64,000 bases of DNA from Adiantum capillus-veneris (Eukaryota; Streptophyta; Polypodiopsida; Polypodiales; Pteridaceae). The stretch lies in NCBI GenBank assembly GCA_014529385.2, contig CM043967.1, positions 10,490,001 through 10,554,000 of the forward strand, in the 5' to 3' direction. The notes beneath the pieces are model-generated. The model had not been told where the DNA came from, searched no databases, and was given only the letters and a program-made list of their open reading frames with translations. Of this stretch, positions 10,545 through 21,833 are shown piece by piece. How positions within the stretch are numbered: position 1 is the stretch's first letter; each line of letters starts with the position of its first letter. Made by a program: the position numbers and the translations under genes.

Positions 10545-11168
10545 TGTTTTAGGGCAAAACTACGCCCTTGTTCATACTCACGAGCACGACACAGACAACA
10601 TACTTATTATTCGATGACACGACTAACCCGTAGGTGCACGTAGGCAATCTCGTTAGCTTGTCAGGCTGAGACCAATCTACACATACGCACTTTTATGATG
10701 CATCAATCACTAACCCTGGTAGAATGCAACCCACTCTATCCCTAAACGCTCACAACACAGTTTACACGTCCAATGAACTCGGAATCACATCAAAATTACT
10801 AGGCACCATCCTCTCACTAAGATATACTTACCTATAAGTCTAATCTCACCAGATTTGAACCCTAGTTATCTCGAATACAGTCGCGATAGACTAACAGGTC
10901 ATAATCCAAAAGTGGGAGAAACTTAAGTTTATGAGTATCTATGTGTAGATAATCTCTTTCTCATTCCATAAAGCACTTGATTATTCAAAACAAACACCGT
11001 TTGTGCTACTTACAAGCAAAACAAGCTCGAGGAAGGATCGATCGCGATCAACTCGAAACGGTGAATGCGTAGCATGGGCGCGTAGCTCTCGGAGAGACTA
11101 CCGCGATGGTGTGGTCGCGTTGTGAATCCGGTGAGGGAGAAGCGTGTAGCGAAGAGGATAAGACACAC

Positions 11169-11220
<52 letters not shown>

Positions 11221-11502
11221 CCTCTTAGACTCGTACGACACAGGATTAATATTCAAATGTTATTCAAAAATGGTTCTAAGGTGACTTTTATACTTTAGTC
11301 ACCTTAGCTCAAAAATGTACATGGGGTTCTCTTACTCAATATTACAAAGTGGGAACAAATCTGAGTCCTGACTAACTGATTAATCTTTACATAACCCAGA
11401 CGAATGGATCAAAATGATAAGACGTCTTTGACATAAAATGGGAATTTGATATGCTTTACAAGATGGGCTCATTACAACAGTTGGACCAATGGGGCTCCAA
11501 CA
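10545..11502 (-). mobile_element. 3' LTR of element A, 958 bp
   Basis: On + it reads TGTTTTAGGG...GCTCCAACA, on the element strand TG...CA. The boundary is fixed by the PPT on one side and alignment with 29116-29989 on the other. A (CT)n run at 11172-11216 is longer than in the 5' copy. One half of the A-type palindrome (TCGCGATAGACTAAC) occurs near 10880-10895. Confidence 0.92.
11276..11307 (-). promoter_or_regulatory. TATA box enclosed by an 11-bp perfect inverted repeat (LTR A)
   Basis: CTAAGGTGACT (11276-11286) and AGTCACCTTAG (11297-11307) are exact reverse complements. The 10-base loop plus edge gives TATAAAAG on the minus strand (complement of 11285-11292). The arrangement is kept in the 5' LTR at 29811-29842. 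A promoter role is inferred from the TATA match and LTR position. Confidence 0.6.
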
Positions 11503-11538
11503 CTCCCCCCCTCCTAATTCATGTCTACCACGACATGA
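11503..11538 (-). other. Polypurine tract of element A with adjacent hairpin
   Basis: On the element strand GGAGGGGGGGAG directly precedes the 3' LTR; this is the plus-strand primer site. Just upstream is TCATGTC-6 nt-GACATGA (11519-11538), a perfect 7-bp stem. Element C has the same tract and stem with a different loop. Confidence 0.85.
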
Positions 11539-11549
11539 TTGTCTTTGTC

Positions 11550-12938
11550 TTCATTGTCGTTGTCGTCTTTCTTGGTTGATTTGATGTAGAAACGCATCAT
11601 ATCGCATAGACTCGCTTGCCATTAATGGGCCAAATTTTTTTGACTTGTACATGAAGAAGCCTGTGTAAAATGCTTCTTCAAAGGTTTGGAGATGGTAGCT
11701 TGGAAGAAACATTAGCCGTTTGAAGCTGGTTCTGTCGGTGGCCCACTTAGATCGTATGACAACTCTGAGATGCTTCTTTCAGTATTCATATACTCTGATG
11801 TCCAGCTTTTTGAGAAGACTGTGAGACAAGACAAAAATGTTCGAGCTATTTTACATAACATCTTGCAGGATAGGTCGGGAGAGCCTCCGAATTCTGCAAT
11901 GGCGCCCTGTAGGGTTTTCACCATGTAAGAACCGGATATTCTCTCTCCCTCTACTGGCCCTGGCATTACTAGATAATTTAGCCATGTCGGATTTCTGCTT
12001 TGTAGTTCTTTATGTTGGCTGTAGGTGTATGTTCGGGGAGTTGGGAAAAAAGTTCTGTCATTCCTCAGCTCAGGCGGTGCGTTGACTAAGTGGATCAGGT
12101 TATTAGGATGATCCAAGAGCCATTGACGCCTCCACTTTGGCTGACTGTCTACTATTCTGTTTTGCTGTTCCCGATCCTGTACTTCTCCTTCAAACACTGG
12201 CACTTGTTCTTCTTTTTCGAGCTGCCATTGATGTATTAGAGTTTCGTACTTCAGCAGAGCATAGGGTAACATAGGTGCATTCCATTCCTTCCGTAGTTTT
12301 GCTGTTGTTTTGCCCGATCTGGAAAGCCCTTGTAGCAACTCCTTTTCGAGTTGCATTGCCTTGTACCATATCATTTCTGTTTGTTTTTCCATTTGCTCGG
12401 CCAACCTCTGCTCTTCCAATTTCGTGACTGAATCTTCTTCTGTCTCTTGGTCTTTGGAGCCGGTTTGATCAGTCTATGTATCTGGTGCCTCCTGTTCATC
12501 TGAATCTTCCTCGTACTCATCTTGACCCCCATATACTTTGGCGAGTCCAACCAAATTCGTTGTTGCTTGCTCCAGGTGCACTCGTACCTGTCCTTGGTGT
12601 TGCCCTGCAGTTTGTAGACTTGCGATTTGCGCAGCCATTGTTCTACTATTGATTTATAGAGCTTGAAATTCCATTTCTTTTTGAGCAGCAGGCTCCTCTA
12701 ACTGTTTTAACCTGATGTGCAAGTTTTCATTTTCTTTCCTGAGTGATTTGGAAACAATGCTTTCCATTTCACTGTCAGGAGCTGGTCCTTGTTGTTGTTC
12801 ACTTTGTAAGTCTGAAATTTGTCTTTGTAGTTGATCTTCTGCTCTAAGCGCACTTTCAACAATCATTAAATGTTGTTTTCTTTCCAACTCCAGCTCCCTT
12901 TTCAGTGCAGCCACTTCTTCTTCTGGGTGGACTACCAA
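11550..12938 (-). pseudogene. Element A 3' gene, C-terminal conserved domain
   Basis: Frames 12654-12938 and 11712-12419 share one reading frame. The first is coiled coil, the second starts with Gln/Glu-rich helix and then a domain shared with element C: IVDS, MPGP, GERI, AYMVKTL-like, GSPDLSC, then a region with two more helices. Past 11712 the C frame's ending (FLPSYHLQTFEEAFYTGFF) continues in another frame to about 11550, so one frameshift is near 11715-11730. The domain is not recognised from any family I know. Confidence 0.7.
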
Positions 12939-12960
12939 GCGACGTTTTTTGCTTCTTAGC

Positions 12961-14149
12961 TCATTCGATTTCTCTTGCTTGTATATCTATTACTGCTCTC
13001 AAATCTTTGACTTCAATTTGTAAGTCATCGATGACGACTTGCAAACTTTTGATGGTCTCCACTGCATCTTGCTTTTCTTTTTCCAACTTTTGGATGCGTT
13101 CATCTCTGTCACTGACATCTTCAAGGAATACGTTTATTGTATCCTCACATATGGCATTGAAGTCTTCCGACTCCTGTAAATTGTCTTTGAGGAGATTTAC
13201 TGTGCCTTTGAGCCCCAAGATCTCAGCATCTCTGATGCTGATCAGCTTTAGAGTGTCCTTCCTTTGCTCTTGCAGTCTCAGAACTTCCTCATGGGTTTTT
13301 TGTAACTTCATCTTGTTGGACCGGTTCTGATCAGCTAACCATTGACTGTGTAGTCTTTTTCTGTTTAGTATTATCGCCATTGACTGCAAATCTTCATCTA
13401 GTAGCTTCCAGCTCAATTTCTTGAGAGGAGGAAGCTTTATCTTTAGTCTGATCCACCTCCTTTTGCTTGCCTTTATCACTTTGTGATATGGTTCTAGTGT
13501 TTGGGTGTCCATCTGTTCTTTCTTCTTCTTCTTCCTCTTCTTCTTCACTTGGAGGTGTGTGAACTCTGTCATCACGATGTGAACTTTCTGAATGCAAAGT
13601 AGAGTCATCAGGTGGGCTAGATTGCCTCTCACTTGTATCTGGCCTTGGAGATGGCGGCGGTGTTTCCTGATCACGTGAAGTTGGCCTCAACTGATCTCTC
13701 AAAGTTTGGAGATCCTCCTCTTCTAGTAGCAATTCTGGTTCGTCCCTAGCATTTCTTTCTTGGATGTACCTCTCGAACCAGTCCAACTCAAAAGCTGGGT
13801 TGTTTCTATTCTTCGTTCTCAGTGTGTAAGTGCTACTAGAAGGTTTCCAAGTGGCGTCTACATCGCCTCGTAAAGATCTTTCTAGAGCAAATCCTTCTAG
13901 CATCCTTTCCATTTTTGCTATCTTCTGCAACCTGGTGTTGTTTTCTATTTCCTCTTTCCGCTTCTTTAGTCGGGCATCTTCCTCTTGGGTTCTTCTTTCT
14001 TCTTCCATCTTTTCTTGTGTACTTCTTGTTACTCTTTCCAGCTTGCATCCTCCAATGGTGTTAATAGAGGCCGGTACTTTCGTTTGTGATCTGTCTTCGA
14101 TATTCTCCCTTAATACCAGCCAGTCATTCTGATGAGGGGCAGGTGGCAA
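12961..14149 (-). pseudogene. Element A 3' gene, coiled-coil central region
   Basis: Frame 13394-14149 encodes Glu/Arg/Lys-rich helix (EEERRTQEEDARLKKRKEE), then MERMLEGFALERSLRGD, equivalent to MERLVEQFRAERALKGD in element C, and an acidic low-complexity part. Near 13390 the reading shifts to frame 12961-13674, whose latter two thirds is leucine-heptad coiled coil (SDRDERIQKLEKEKQDAVET). The first third of that frame is an overlapping shadow. This was one gene broken by frameshifts. Coiled coils suggest a self-associating protein; no membrane segment or signal peptide is visible, so it is not an obvious envelope. Confidence 0.65.
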
Positions 14150-14187
14150 CTGATCTGCCGTGCCTATGGCATGGTATATTACTCTGG

Positions 14188-14769
14188 TTAGGACTCTCCT
14201 CCTGCAATGTAATTTGGTCTGTCCTGCCTTAGCTTTGTCATTTCTTCAAACAGATATGACGCATGATCTATATAGAACTCATGGGTCATTCCCATAGCCC
14301 ATGTCAATGTGGTTGAGATGCTCCCGTGTGGTGTAGTGTATCTTGGCGGTCTTTTGCTGTAGCTCAACAAACACTGACTGTAGATCTGTGTCAGTTCTCT
14401 TACTTCCGGGTTTGCTATGAGTTCGAAAGAAGGTAGTTTGGACTTTTGCAAGTAGATTGTGAGGTTTTTCCTTCTTTCTCTCATGTTGGCTCCTTGATCT
14501 GACAATTTCAATGCCTCTTTGATGATCTCTTTGGTGATCTGGATCTCCATCACTTCGTTATCCATGCCTGTCACTCTGCAAGTTCCATCTTCTTGGATAG
14601 TCTCTATTAGATGTTGTACCCTCTTGAAATCTATCCCTACTGGTGGTAGTGATACAAAGTTGCACAAGCCAACTTTTTTGAGCCATGACCTTTGCAGTGA
14701 TCTTTTCAAGTAATTCTCTGCCTCCTTGGGAATCATCACTGTATCCACTAAGTTTCTTTTGTCATCCAC
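14188..14769 (-). pseudogene. Element A 3' gene, N-terminal globular domain
   Basis: 193-codon frame with VEIQIT-like start of a helical domain (EIQITKEIIKEALKLSDQG), then ERRKNLTIYLQKSK and CLLSYSKRPPRYTTPHGSIS. Element C keeps each phrase (VQITPQLIADALKLNNKG; ICSKRPQKYTTPPHAIA). This layout recalls the plant-transposon domain of Athila-type third ORFs, but I would not assign it firmly. A stop at 14188-14190 and a frame change separate it from the coiled-coil part. Confidence 0.65.
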
Positions 14770-17500
14770 ATATGAACCTTGATAGATCTGAAAGGCTGCT
14801 GCCTATTGCACATTTGCAGGTATCCAGGTGGCTGCTGGCTTTAAGGAATTGGGTAGAAGTGCATAGGGTACTGCACCTTCCGTTGCCAGGTTCTTGCCTT
14901 TTCTTTTTCCCAGAGAAGCCTCCATAGATCCTGTATTCACAATTAACAGTTAATGCACAAACATAGTACTACTCTCCTAAATTGATTATTACTTAATCAT
15001 GCATCTAGATGAGCCTTCTTAGTCCCAAGATTAGTTAAGTTAGCAGATAGACAAGCTCTTCCATTGTGCGACTTTGGCGGCTTCAAATTGATGTTGTTGG
15101 TGAAGGAGAACAAGTCCAAATGCCTTGAAATTTGGTGTGGTGTATGCTCACAAGGCATGTGAGGTCACTCTATAAGCCCAGGCTCAAAATCTGTTCATTT
15201 GCAGCTTTTGTTCAGTCTATCGCGATAGACTAACCTTTTTTTGACCAAGGTCCTATTTTGCAGTTGTGCCTCCACCAATTGGTTTCCCATACCTTGCACA
15301 TGATCTGATCTCATTTTCACCTCAAATGAATGTCAAGTGACCCCTTTTTAGATCAACTCCCACTTTTCCAAATTCCTGCCAAGGAGATGTTGGTCTATCT
15401 CCTTCATTTTGTGTTGTTTTGGGCTCAAACTTACTGGGTGATCCTCTTGCATCATGTTGAAGACAACTGATAATTCAAATTTTTGATAAGATGGTCCAGT
15501 ATCCCTTTGCTTAGTCTATCGCGATAGATTGGTACTTAGTGCCAATTTGTCATTTTTTGGCTCTGTGACCATCTGTCTGCCTTTGAGATGTCCTGTTCTG
15601 ACTCTGAGTTGTCTGCATGTCTTTCTCAGCTTGCCATATGAGTCCATCTTGTCACCAAATTTGGTGTACTGCCTTCATGTGCTTCCCCAAGTCTAGCTTG
15701 TAAAAATTTTGAAAAGTCTTTCCCCCAATAATTGGTGTAGCAAGTCTATCGCGATAGACTAAGTTTTTGGCCAGAAAAGATCCTTCTTGCACTTTGACTT
15801 GATATTGGTGGTTAATAATTTGTTAGCACCCCTCATGAAGCTAAAGTCAAAATTTCACTTGTCTAAGTGTAAATTCAAGTCTATCGCGATAGACTAGCAC
15901 TTGGTCATTTTTACCAGTTTTTTCTTGATGTTAGTTGACCACCATGGTTTTAATAGGCCCTCCTAGACACACACATCAAGTTTTAATCAATTTAGCAGAG
16001 TGTACTCCCTGTTTGCAGCACTTAGCTGGTCCTGGAGTCGAAGTAGACCACTTAGGTGATAGTCGCGGTTCCTTTTGGTCATTGTATGATTCCAGTTGTC
16101 TTTTATTTCCTTTTGACCTTCCATCCAAGCAGTCAGTTGTTGTTTTGGTGTTTACAACACCAAGAATGACCATTTGGACATCCTTCTGTTGCCGGCATTT
16201 GCCCTAGTAGAAGAGATTTTTTCCCGAGTGGACACATTCCATCTCGTAGTTGACCTCTTTTGGATGTACCTTGTTGAATTTGGTATCATTTTGTCACTTG
16301 GTCGGCCCTTTAGAGTATCGTGACGCTTTGTGCGGTTTTCATCAGATAGGGCCTTTAGGCTCCGTTTTGACGAACTTTTTCATAGTCTAACCCTTCAGTC
16401 GGTTTGTCGAGGTTATTGGCTTGCTGTCTATGAATTTTGGCTCATTTTCGATCACCTTGGTTTAGTTGCCCTTTTGCAGGTCCTGTGAAATTAGGGTTTT
16501 TTGAGCGGCTTCCTTCACGCTTTCCGAGGTCATAGGCTCGATCCCTAAGCTATAGGAATTGTGCCTTTCAATTTTGGTTCCATTTGGTGGCCTCTAGGTC
16601 TCCTTAACAACAGGTCTACCGTATGTGTGCACAGGTTGTGATTGTGATGCCGGCGAGGTTTTGCGACTAACTGAAGTAAACAACACTTAGAGTCAGTGTT
16701 GACAAGCATACCTCTCATATCTGATGTCGATCTGGTGACCGTGTGCGATGGATGAGCTCCTGGAAGTCTCAAATGCTGTAGGGAGCTCTCTCTCTCTCAC
16801 TATGGAAAATGACTCAAATGAGGGATTTCTAGCCTAGCCTCTCTATATGTAATCGAGACTCCGACACCAAATTTTCGAATCTTTTACCTGTGGTTATAAC
16901 TTTTTGCGAGATGCGATTTGACTCGCAAATTTCCTGATTTGGACTTCGATTGCTCCAGTTTTACCAGTTTTGTAGATTTCTCCTGTTGGAGGTCCCTTCA
17001 TGACGGTGGTCATTTTGACCTGTCACCTTTGCAGTCCCTATTTTTTCTGTGTTTTCTTTACCTTTCTCTGATCCGGTGTCTCTTCTTTTGTGTTTCCATC
17101 TGGATTACAGATTTTTTTCTATAATTTTTGATAGAAAATGGCTAAAATAAAGCAAATAAATCCCAAAATAACCCAAAAATAGCAATTCTAACCTAGAAAA
17201 ATACCAATGAAAAGCAAAACACTTTGTAGCTCACTTTTATCTCGTCTATGTACAAACTCGCTCATTATCGTCATCTTTGGCCTATTTTTTGCTTTTTTTT
17301 TTGACATTTTCTGGCCAGATTTGACTCTCTTTATAGTCTATACACATCCCTAGGGGCTCATGAATGATGATTTGGTCCCCAATTCTGATTAATTATGAGG
17401 GAATATTCTTTTTCCAAAAATCACACAATAAAACGCAAAAATGGTTGAAAAATTGCTCACAAACATTGCCCTCTAATATATGACATGAGTCCTCATTTGG
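14770..17500 (-). other. Noncoding spacer of element A with four palindromes
   Basis: Between the polyprotein gene and the 3' gene. No credible gene. AGTCTATCGCGATAGACT occurs at 15214-15231, 15743-15760 and 15878-15895 (perfect) and at 15513-15530 (one mismatch). The last 1.3 kb is AT-rich with nothing recognised. Confidence 0.75.
15214..15895. repeat. Cluster of four A-type 18-bp palindromes
   Basis: Unit AGTCTATCGCGATAGACT, spaced 299, 230 and 135 bp start to start. The same unit occurs three times in the leader (27742-28354). Confidence 0.95.
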
Positions 17501-17540
17501 AATGCCTCCCCCCCTCCTAGTTGGAGTCCTCCCGGACGAC
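17501..17540 (-). other. Second, internal polypurine-like tract of element A
   Basis: On the element strand CTAGGAGGGGGGGAGG just after the polyprotein end, with GTCC-TCCC-GGAC forming a small hairpin beside it. Element C has the same pair at 39605-39641 although the DNA around has diverged. It resembles an internal plus-strand priming site; function is inferred. Confidence 0.55.
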
Positions 17541-17681
17541 AGGGTATCGTCAAGGGTATGTGCTGTGCATGGGTTTGAACTCGTGCTAATGCAGGCCTTG
17601 TAATATAGCCCTATATGCATGTGCAGTCAATGCATGTAGAAAGAATTTATGCGGTGCAGGAGGAAGGTATAAGCGATTCGC

Positions 17682-19337
17682 TTATTGGCATTTGTCGTTG
17701 AGGCTTCCTGTGGTAGCTTGAGTTGGCTGGCAGATTTTCTTTGCAAGGAGTAGTTGTAGATCTGCCGCTCTTTGTTTGATTGTTTTCGACTGGTTTTGAA
17801 TTGGCGTATGTGGTTCCTTTGAAGTCGATATTGTCGTATCTGGTGGAACATTCTTTCTTTCTGCCTTGATGACTTGGGTCTTAGACATCCTTGTAGTTTT
17901 TGTTGTTGATTATGTTTGTTTCCTCGTGCTGTTTGCATGATGTTGCATGACCTTGACAGTTGTAGATAACAGATCGTTTGTCATCTTTGGCCGCCCTTCT
18001 TGTGTTGTTGGCTCGTTTTGAATTGGCAATTTTGGCCGCCATACCAATATAGTCCGTTGCGTATTTGACAGATTGACTATGTTTCTTTGAAGTTTTGCTG
18101 GCTTTCGGTGTTTTGTCTGTTCTTTTGACTCCTTTTTTATAGGAATTAGGCTATCGTGCCTTATCCAAACTTTGTATTTCCGCTTTTGATGTAATTTTGT
18201 CTCGGTCATCTCTGTACGCCGTACCCAAACTTGCCTGGTTCCCTGCATGGTTGCTCATTTTTTATAAGACGTTGCTGGACTTGTAAACTTTGTTTGTTGT
18301 TGGGCAGATCTTTGTGGCTGTATTGACTTTTGTTTCCTCCTTGACATGAATTGGTTATATAATAAGAAGGGTTCTGAAAAGTTTTCCTTTCTGAACAGTG
18401 CCTCATTAGTATCCAAATCAATGAATACCCTGTTAGCTTTCATCCATGACACTGCTAAGATACACAGCGTTGCTGATCTACTTGGTGGCAGTACATGGAA
18501 TTTTGTAGTGTACGGGTGTGCCTGCACTGTGATTGGTATTATAATAGACCACAATGTGGTCACCTCATCACCCGATGCTACTTTCAACCGGTGTGTCTCT
18601 GGGATCTTCTTCATTGGTCCAAGTTTCTGAAAGAGCTCAAAGCTGATGACACTCATTTTTGCTCCAGTTTCAAGCAATGCATAGATTTCAACTTGTTTTG
18701 TGCCTGCATAAGCTTTTATGTAAGGACTACACCATGTATCTTCCAAGTCGTCCAGGATGCTATCGTCCTGAGCCCTAAGGTCTGTCATGGTCTTTTCTAA
18801 TTCGTCGCTTTGTATATCCGCTTCGATCGTTTGGGATGTTGAAAGAGGATATTCGTCATTCATCATTGGGGTGACCATGTTTATTGTCCTGAGAAACTGC
18901 TTTCGTTTAGCAATCCGTTCCTTTGCTTTTTGTTGTGCCTGGTCTTGAATTCTTTGTTGTTCCTGTCTATAGGTTTTTCCATGATGCAGTTGAAACAACA
19001 TTTCCGGTGTTAAAGGTAGATGATATTTTTTTAAACGACACCCACTAATGCAGTTCGGCATTTCTTTTCCATCTAGTGTCGACAGTTTTACTGCTCCGCT
19101 GGACGATATTTCTTGGATCAAATAAGGCCCCATTCCCCTTTTCTTTAGCTTTTTGGCATGTTGTTTAAGGGTGTATACCAAGACATAGTCTCCCGTTTTA
19201 CAGTACTTGTTCTTGACATGTTTGTCAAAAAACTCTTTCTGTTGTCTTTTTTTTGCATATATGGCCGCTACAGCATTGAGTCGTAACTCATCTAATTTTT
19301 CAAGGTCCTCTAGCCGTTCTGAAAGTTCATGTCCCGT
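17682..19337 (-). pseudogene. Element A integrase C-terminus, second protease and Trp-repeat tail
   Basis: Frame 18255-19181 fuses the integrase tail (LKQHAKKLKKRGMGPYLI; STLDGKEMPN) directly to a retropepsin-like domain: YALLETGAKMSVIS, a flap-like stretch, and later VSWMKANRVFIDLD. The active-site Asp is replaced by Glu (ETG instead of D-S/T-G), so this protease is probably inactive in A. After a stop at 18255-18257 the same frame continues through 17910-18248 (QVWVRRTEM, YKVWIRHD, TILVWRPK) and 17682-17888 (IKQRAADLQLLL), matching element C's tail. Confidence 0.75.
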
Positions 19338-20615
19338 CTAGTCCAATTGTTTGGCTACCCTTAGTGTGGGGATCAAAAAGTCAATAGGCAATATTGCATT
19401 TAACCCATATACCATATTAAATGGTGTAGCATCGAGTGTTATTTTATATGCAACTCGATAAGCCCACAATGCCGAATAGAGCATTTGATCCCAATCTGTT
19501 CTTGTTTCACTAACCAGTTTCGTAAGAACCGTGCACAATATTTTGTTGGTCGCTTCCACTTGGCCATTGGCTTGTGGATGATAGGGTGCAGATTTGCGAT
19601 GAATTACCATAAACTCATTTAAGAGATGTTGGATAACTTCATTTACAAAGCGTGTCCCTCTATCACTCACTAGCTCGATTGGAAGGCCATAACGTGTAAA
19701 CACACATTCATATAAGAATTGTGCCGTGGTTCTAGCGTCTGCTTTCGTTGTGGCTTTTGCTTCCACCCATTTGGTCATGTAGTCCGTGGCCACTATGATA
19801 TATTGTGCTTGTGAACGATATGCTGGTGGAGTGATAGGACCAACAAAGTCCAATCCCCATTTAGGAAATGCTCGAGCACTCATCATTGGTCTTAAGGGCA
19901 TTTCGTCTCTTTTAACTGGTACCTTAGTGCGTTGACATTCATCACACCTTTTCACGAATTCTGCTGCATCTTGAATCATGGTCGGCCACCATATACCTGT
20001 AACCATAATGATTTTTACTATTCTCTCTGCTGAAAAATGACCTCCTGCTATGCCTGCATGAGCTTGTTCCAATAACGGAAAGTAGTCATTTTCATGAGGA
20101 ACTAACCTCAGCTGGTCATCAGTTCCTCTTTTATACAATTGTTCACTAATGAGGGTATACCTATTCGCTTCGATTTGTAGATCCTTTTGTCTGGCTTTAG
20201 AACAATCTCCTGGCAGCTCCTTATTAGTCAAATATTCCACAATAGCATGACTCCATGCGGGTGCTACTGTCAGTTGGTATAATGTGGCATAATCCACAGT
20301 GGTATTGGATGTGCAAAAGTCGCATTTCTTGATGTAATTTGCTACATCGCCTACCATTCCTGGCCAATACACTCCAAGTCTTCTTAATTGTTCATACATC
20401 ATTTGATTTCCTCTATGGAATCCCCCTGTTTGTGTGTGGGCCTCCTCTAGATACACTTCGTACTCCTCTAGGCCTATACACAACCTTAGAATCATATCGT
20501 TTCCATGATGGTACATTCTTCCCGCAAGCATTGTGTAATTTCGTGCTTGTCTAACGTCTTCCACCGTGTGTTTGTCGTCAAGATTCATTCCATATGTCAG
20601 CAACGGAATAATTTG
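19338..20615 (-). pseudogene. Element A integrase with two HHCC modules
   Basis: 421 codons. First module: LEEAH...GGFH with YWPGM and CDFC. Second module: LEQAH...GGHF with WWPTM and CDEC. The integrase core follows: GLDFVGPI (Asp), LVSDRGTRF (Asp), NGQVEATNK (Glu), so the DDE triad is intact here. Frame stops flank it at 20613-20615 and 19338-19340, while neighbours are in the same frame. Element C shows the same two-module order. Confidence 0.85.
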
Positions 20616-21833
20616 CTATGACCATTTCGGTATCATCTCTATATTAAACAGGTATGCGTCTGGGAGATCATCATCTACCCCGGTAGCTTTTTCGCCACGT
20701 AGTAGTCGAGAAAGGTGGTCTGCTCTTTGATGCGTTTTTCCTTTCTTAACTACTATCGTAAAATCAAACTCCAGTAACACAATGAACCATCTTACAATTC
20801 GTCCTGTGTTACAAGGTTTGTTTACTAAGTACAAGAGTGCCTGATGATCCACAAAGAATGTGAATTTGTTTGCGAGTAAGTAATGCCGAAATTTCTTTAC
20901 CGCATATATCATACCCAATCCTTCTCTTTTAGTGGTAGTATAATTCTTTTCTGCACTGTTGAGTTGTCTACTAGCATAACTGATTGGAAAGTCCGTCTTA
21001 CCCTCATCTGGTTGTGCTAATATACAGCCTATCGCAAATGCCGAAGCATCTACATGTACATGGAAGATCTTTGACCAATCTGGTGCTTTTAGAATTGGTG
21101 CAGATACCAGTGCATCTTTCAGTTTCTGGAATGACTCCTCACATTCATTTGTCCAAATGAAGAGCGTGATTAGACTATACAAGGGTTTTGCTATTACAGC
21201 GTACATGTAGATAAAACGTCGGTAGTATCCACAATGTCCCATAAATGATTGTACCTCTCGTACAGTGTTTGGTCTTGGCAATTCTATAATCACCTTTACC
21301 TTGTCTTCATCAGTGGTAATTCCATTAGCCGACACTATGTGGCCTAAGATTTTACCTTGTCATACCATGAATACACATTTTTTTGGGTTGAGGCAAATCC
21401 TATACGTTCTGCATTTTTCGAATACCTTTCTCAGATGATCTATATGGTCTTCTCTCAATAGAGAATAGACACACAAGTCGTCCATGTAAATATCCAAGAA
21501 TTTTCGCAAGTATTCTTTAAAAGCGTGTGTCATTAATCTCTGAAATGTGGCTGGAGCATTGGTCAAGCCAAATGGCATTACCCTAAATGCATACATGCCC
21601 CATTCTGTTGCAAATGCTGTTTTGTATTGATCTTCTAGTTTGACCCCCAATTGGTTATAACTAGAGAATCCGTCCATAAAGCTATAGGCTTGCTTGCCTG
21701 CCACTTGTTCGAGGACGTGTTCAGTGATAGGAAGAGGGTAGTTGTCCCTTATCGTGGTTGCGTATACCTTCTTGAGATTTACACACACTCGTAATTTCCC
21801 GTTTTTCTTGGGTACCACCACTATCGGGGACAC
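20616..21833 (-). pseudogene. Element A reverse transcriptase and RNase H
   Basis: Frames 21360-21833 and 20616-21335 are in phase, separated by a stop near 21360. RT: SPIVVVPKKNGKLRVCVNLK, MPFGLTNAPATFQRLM, catalytic YMDDLCVYS. RNase H: HVHVDASAFAIGC, ASRQLNSAEKNYTTTKREGL, FFVDHQALLYL, DHLSRL. A TAG at 21834-21836 replaces a Trp codon present in element C and cuts RT from the upstream part. All catalytic residues I can place are present. Confidence 0.88.
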
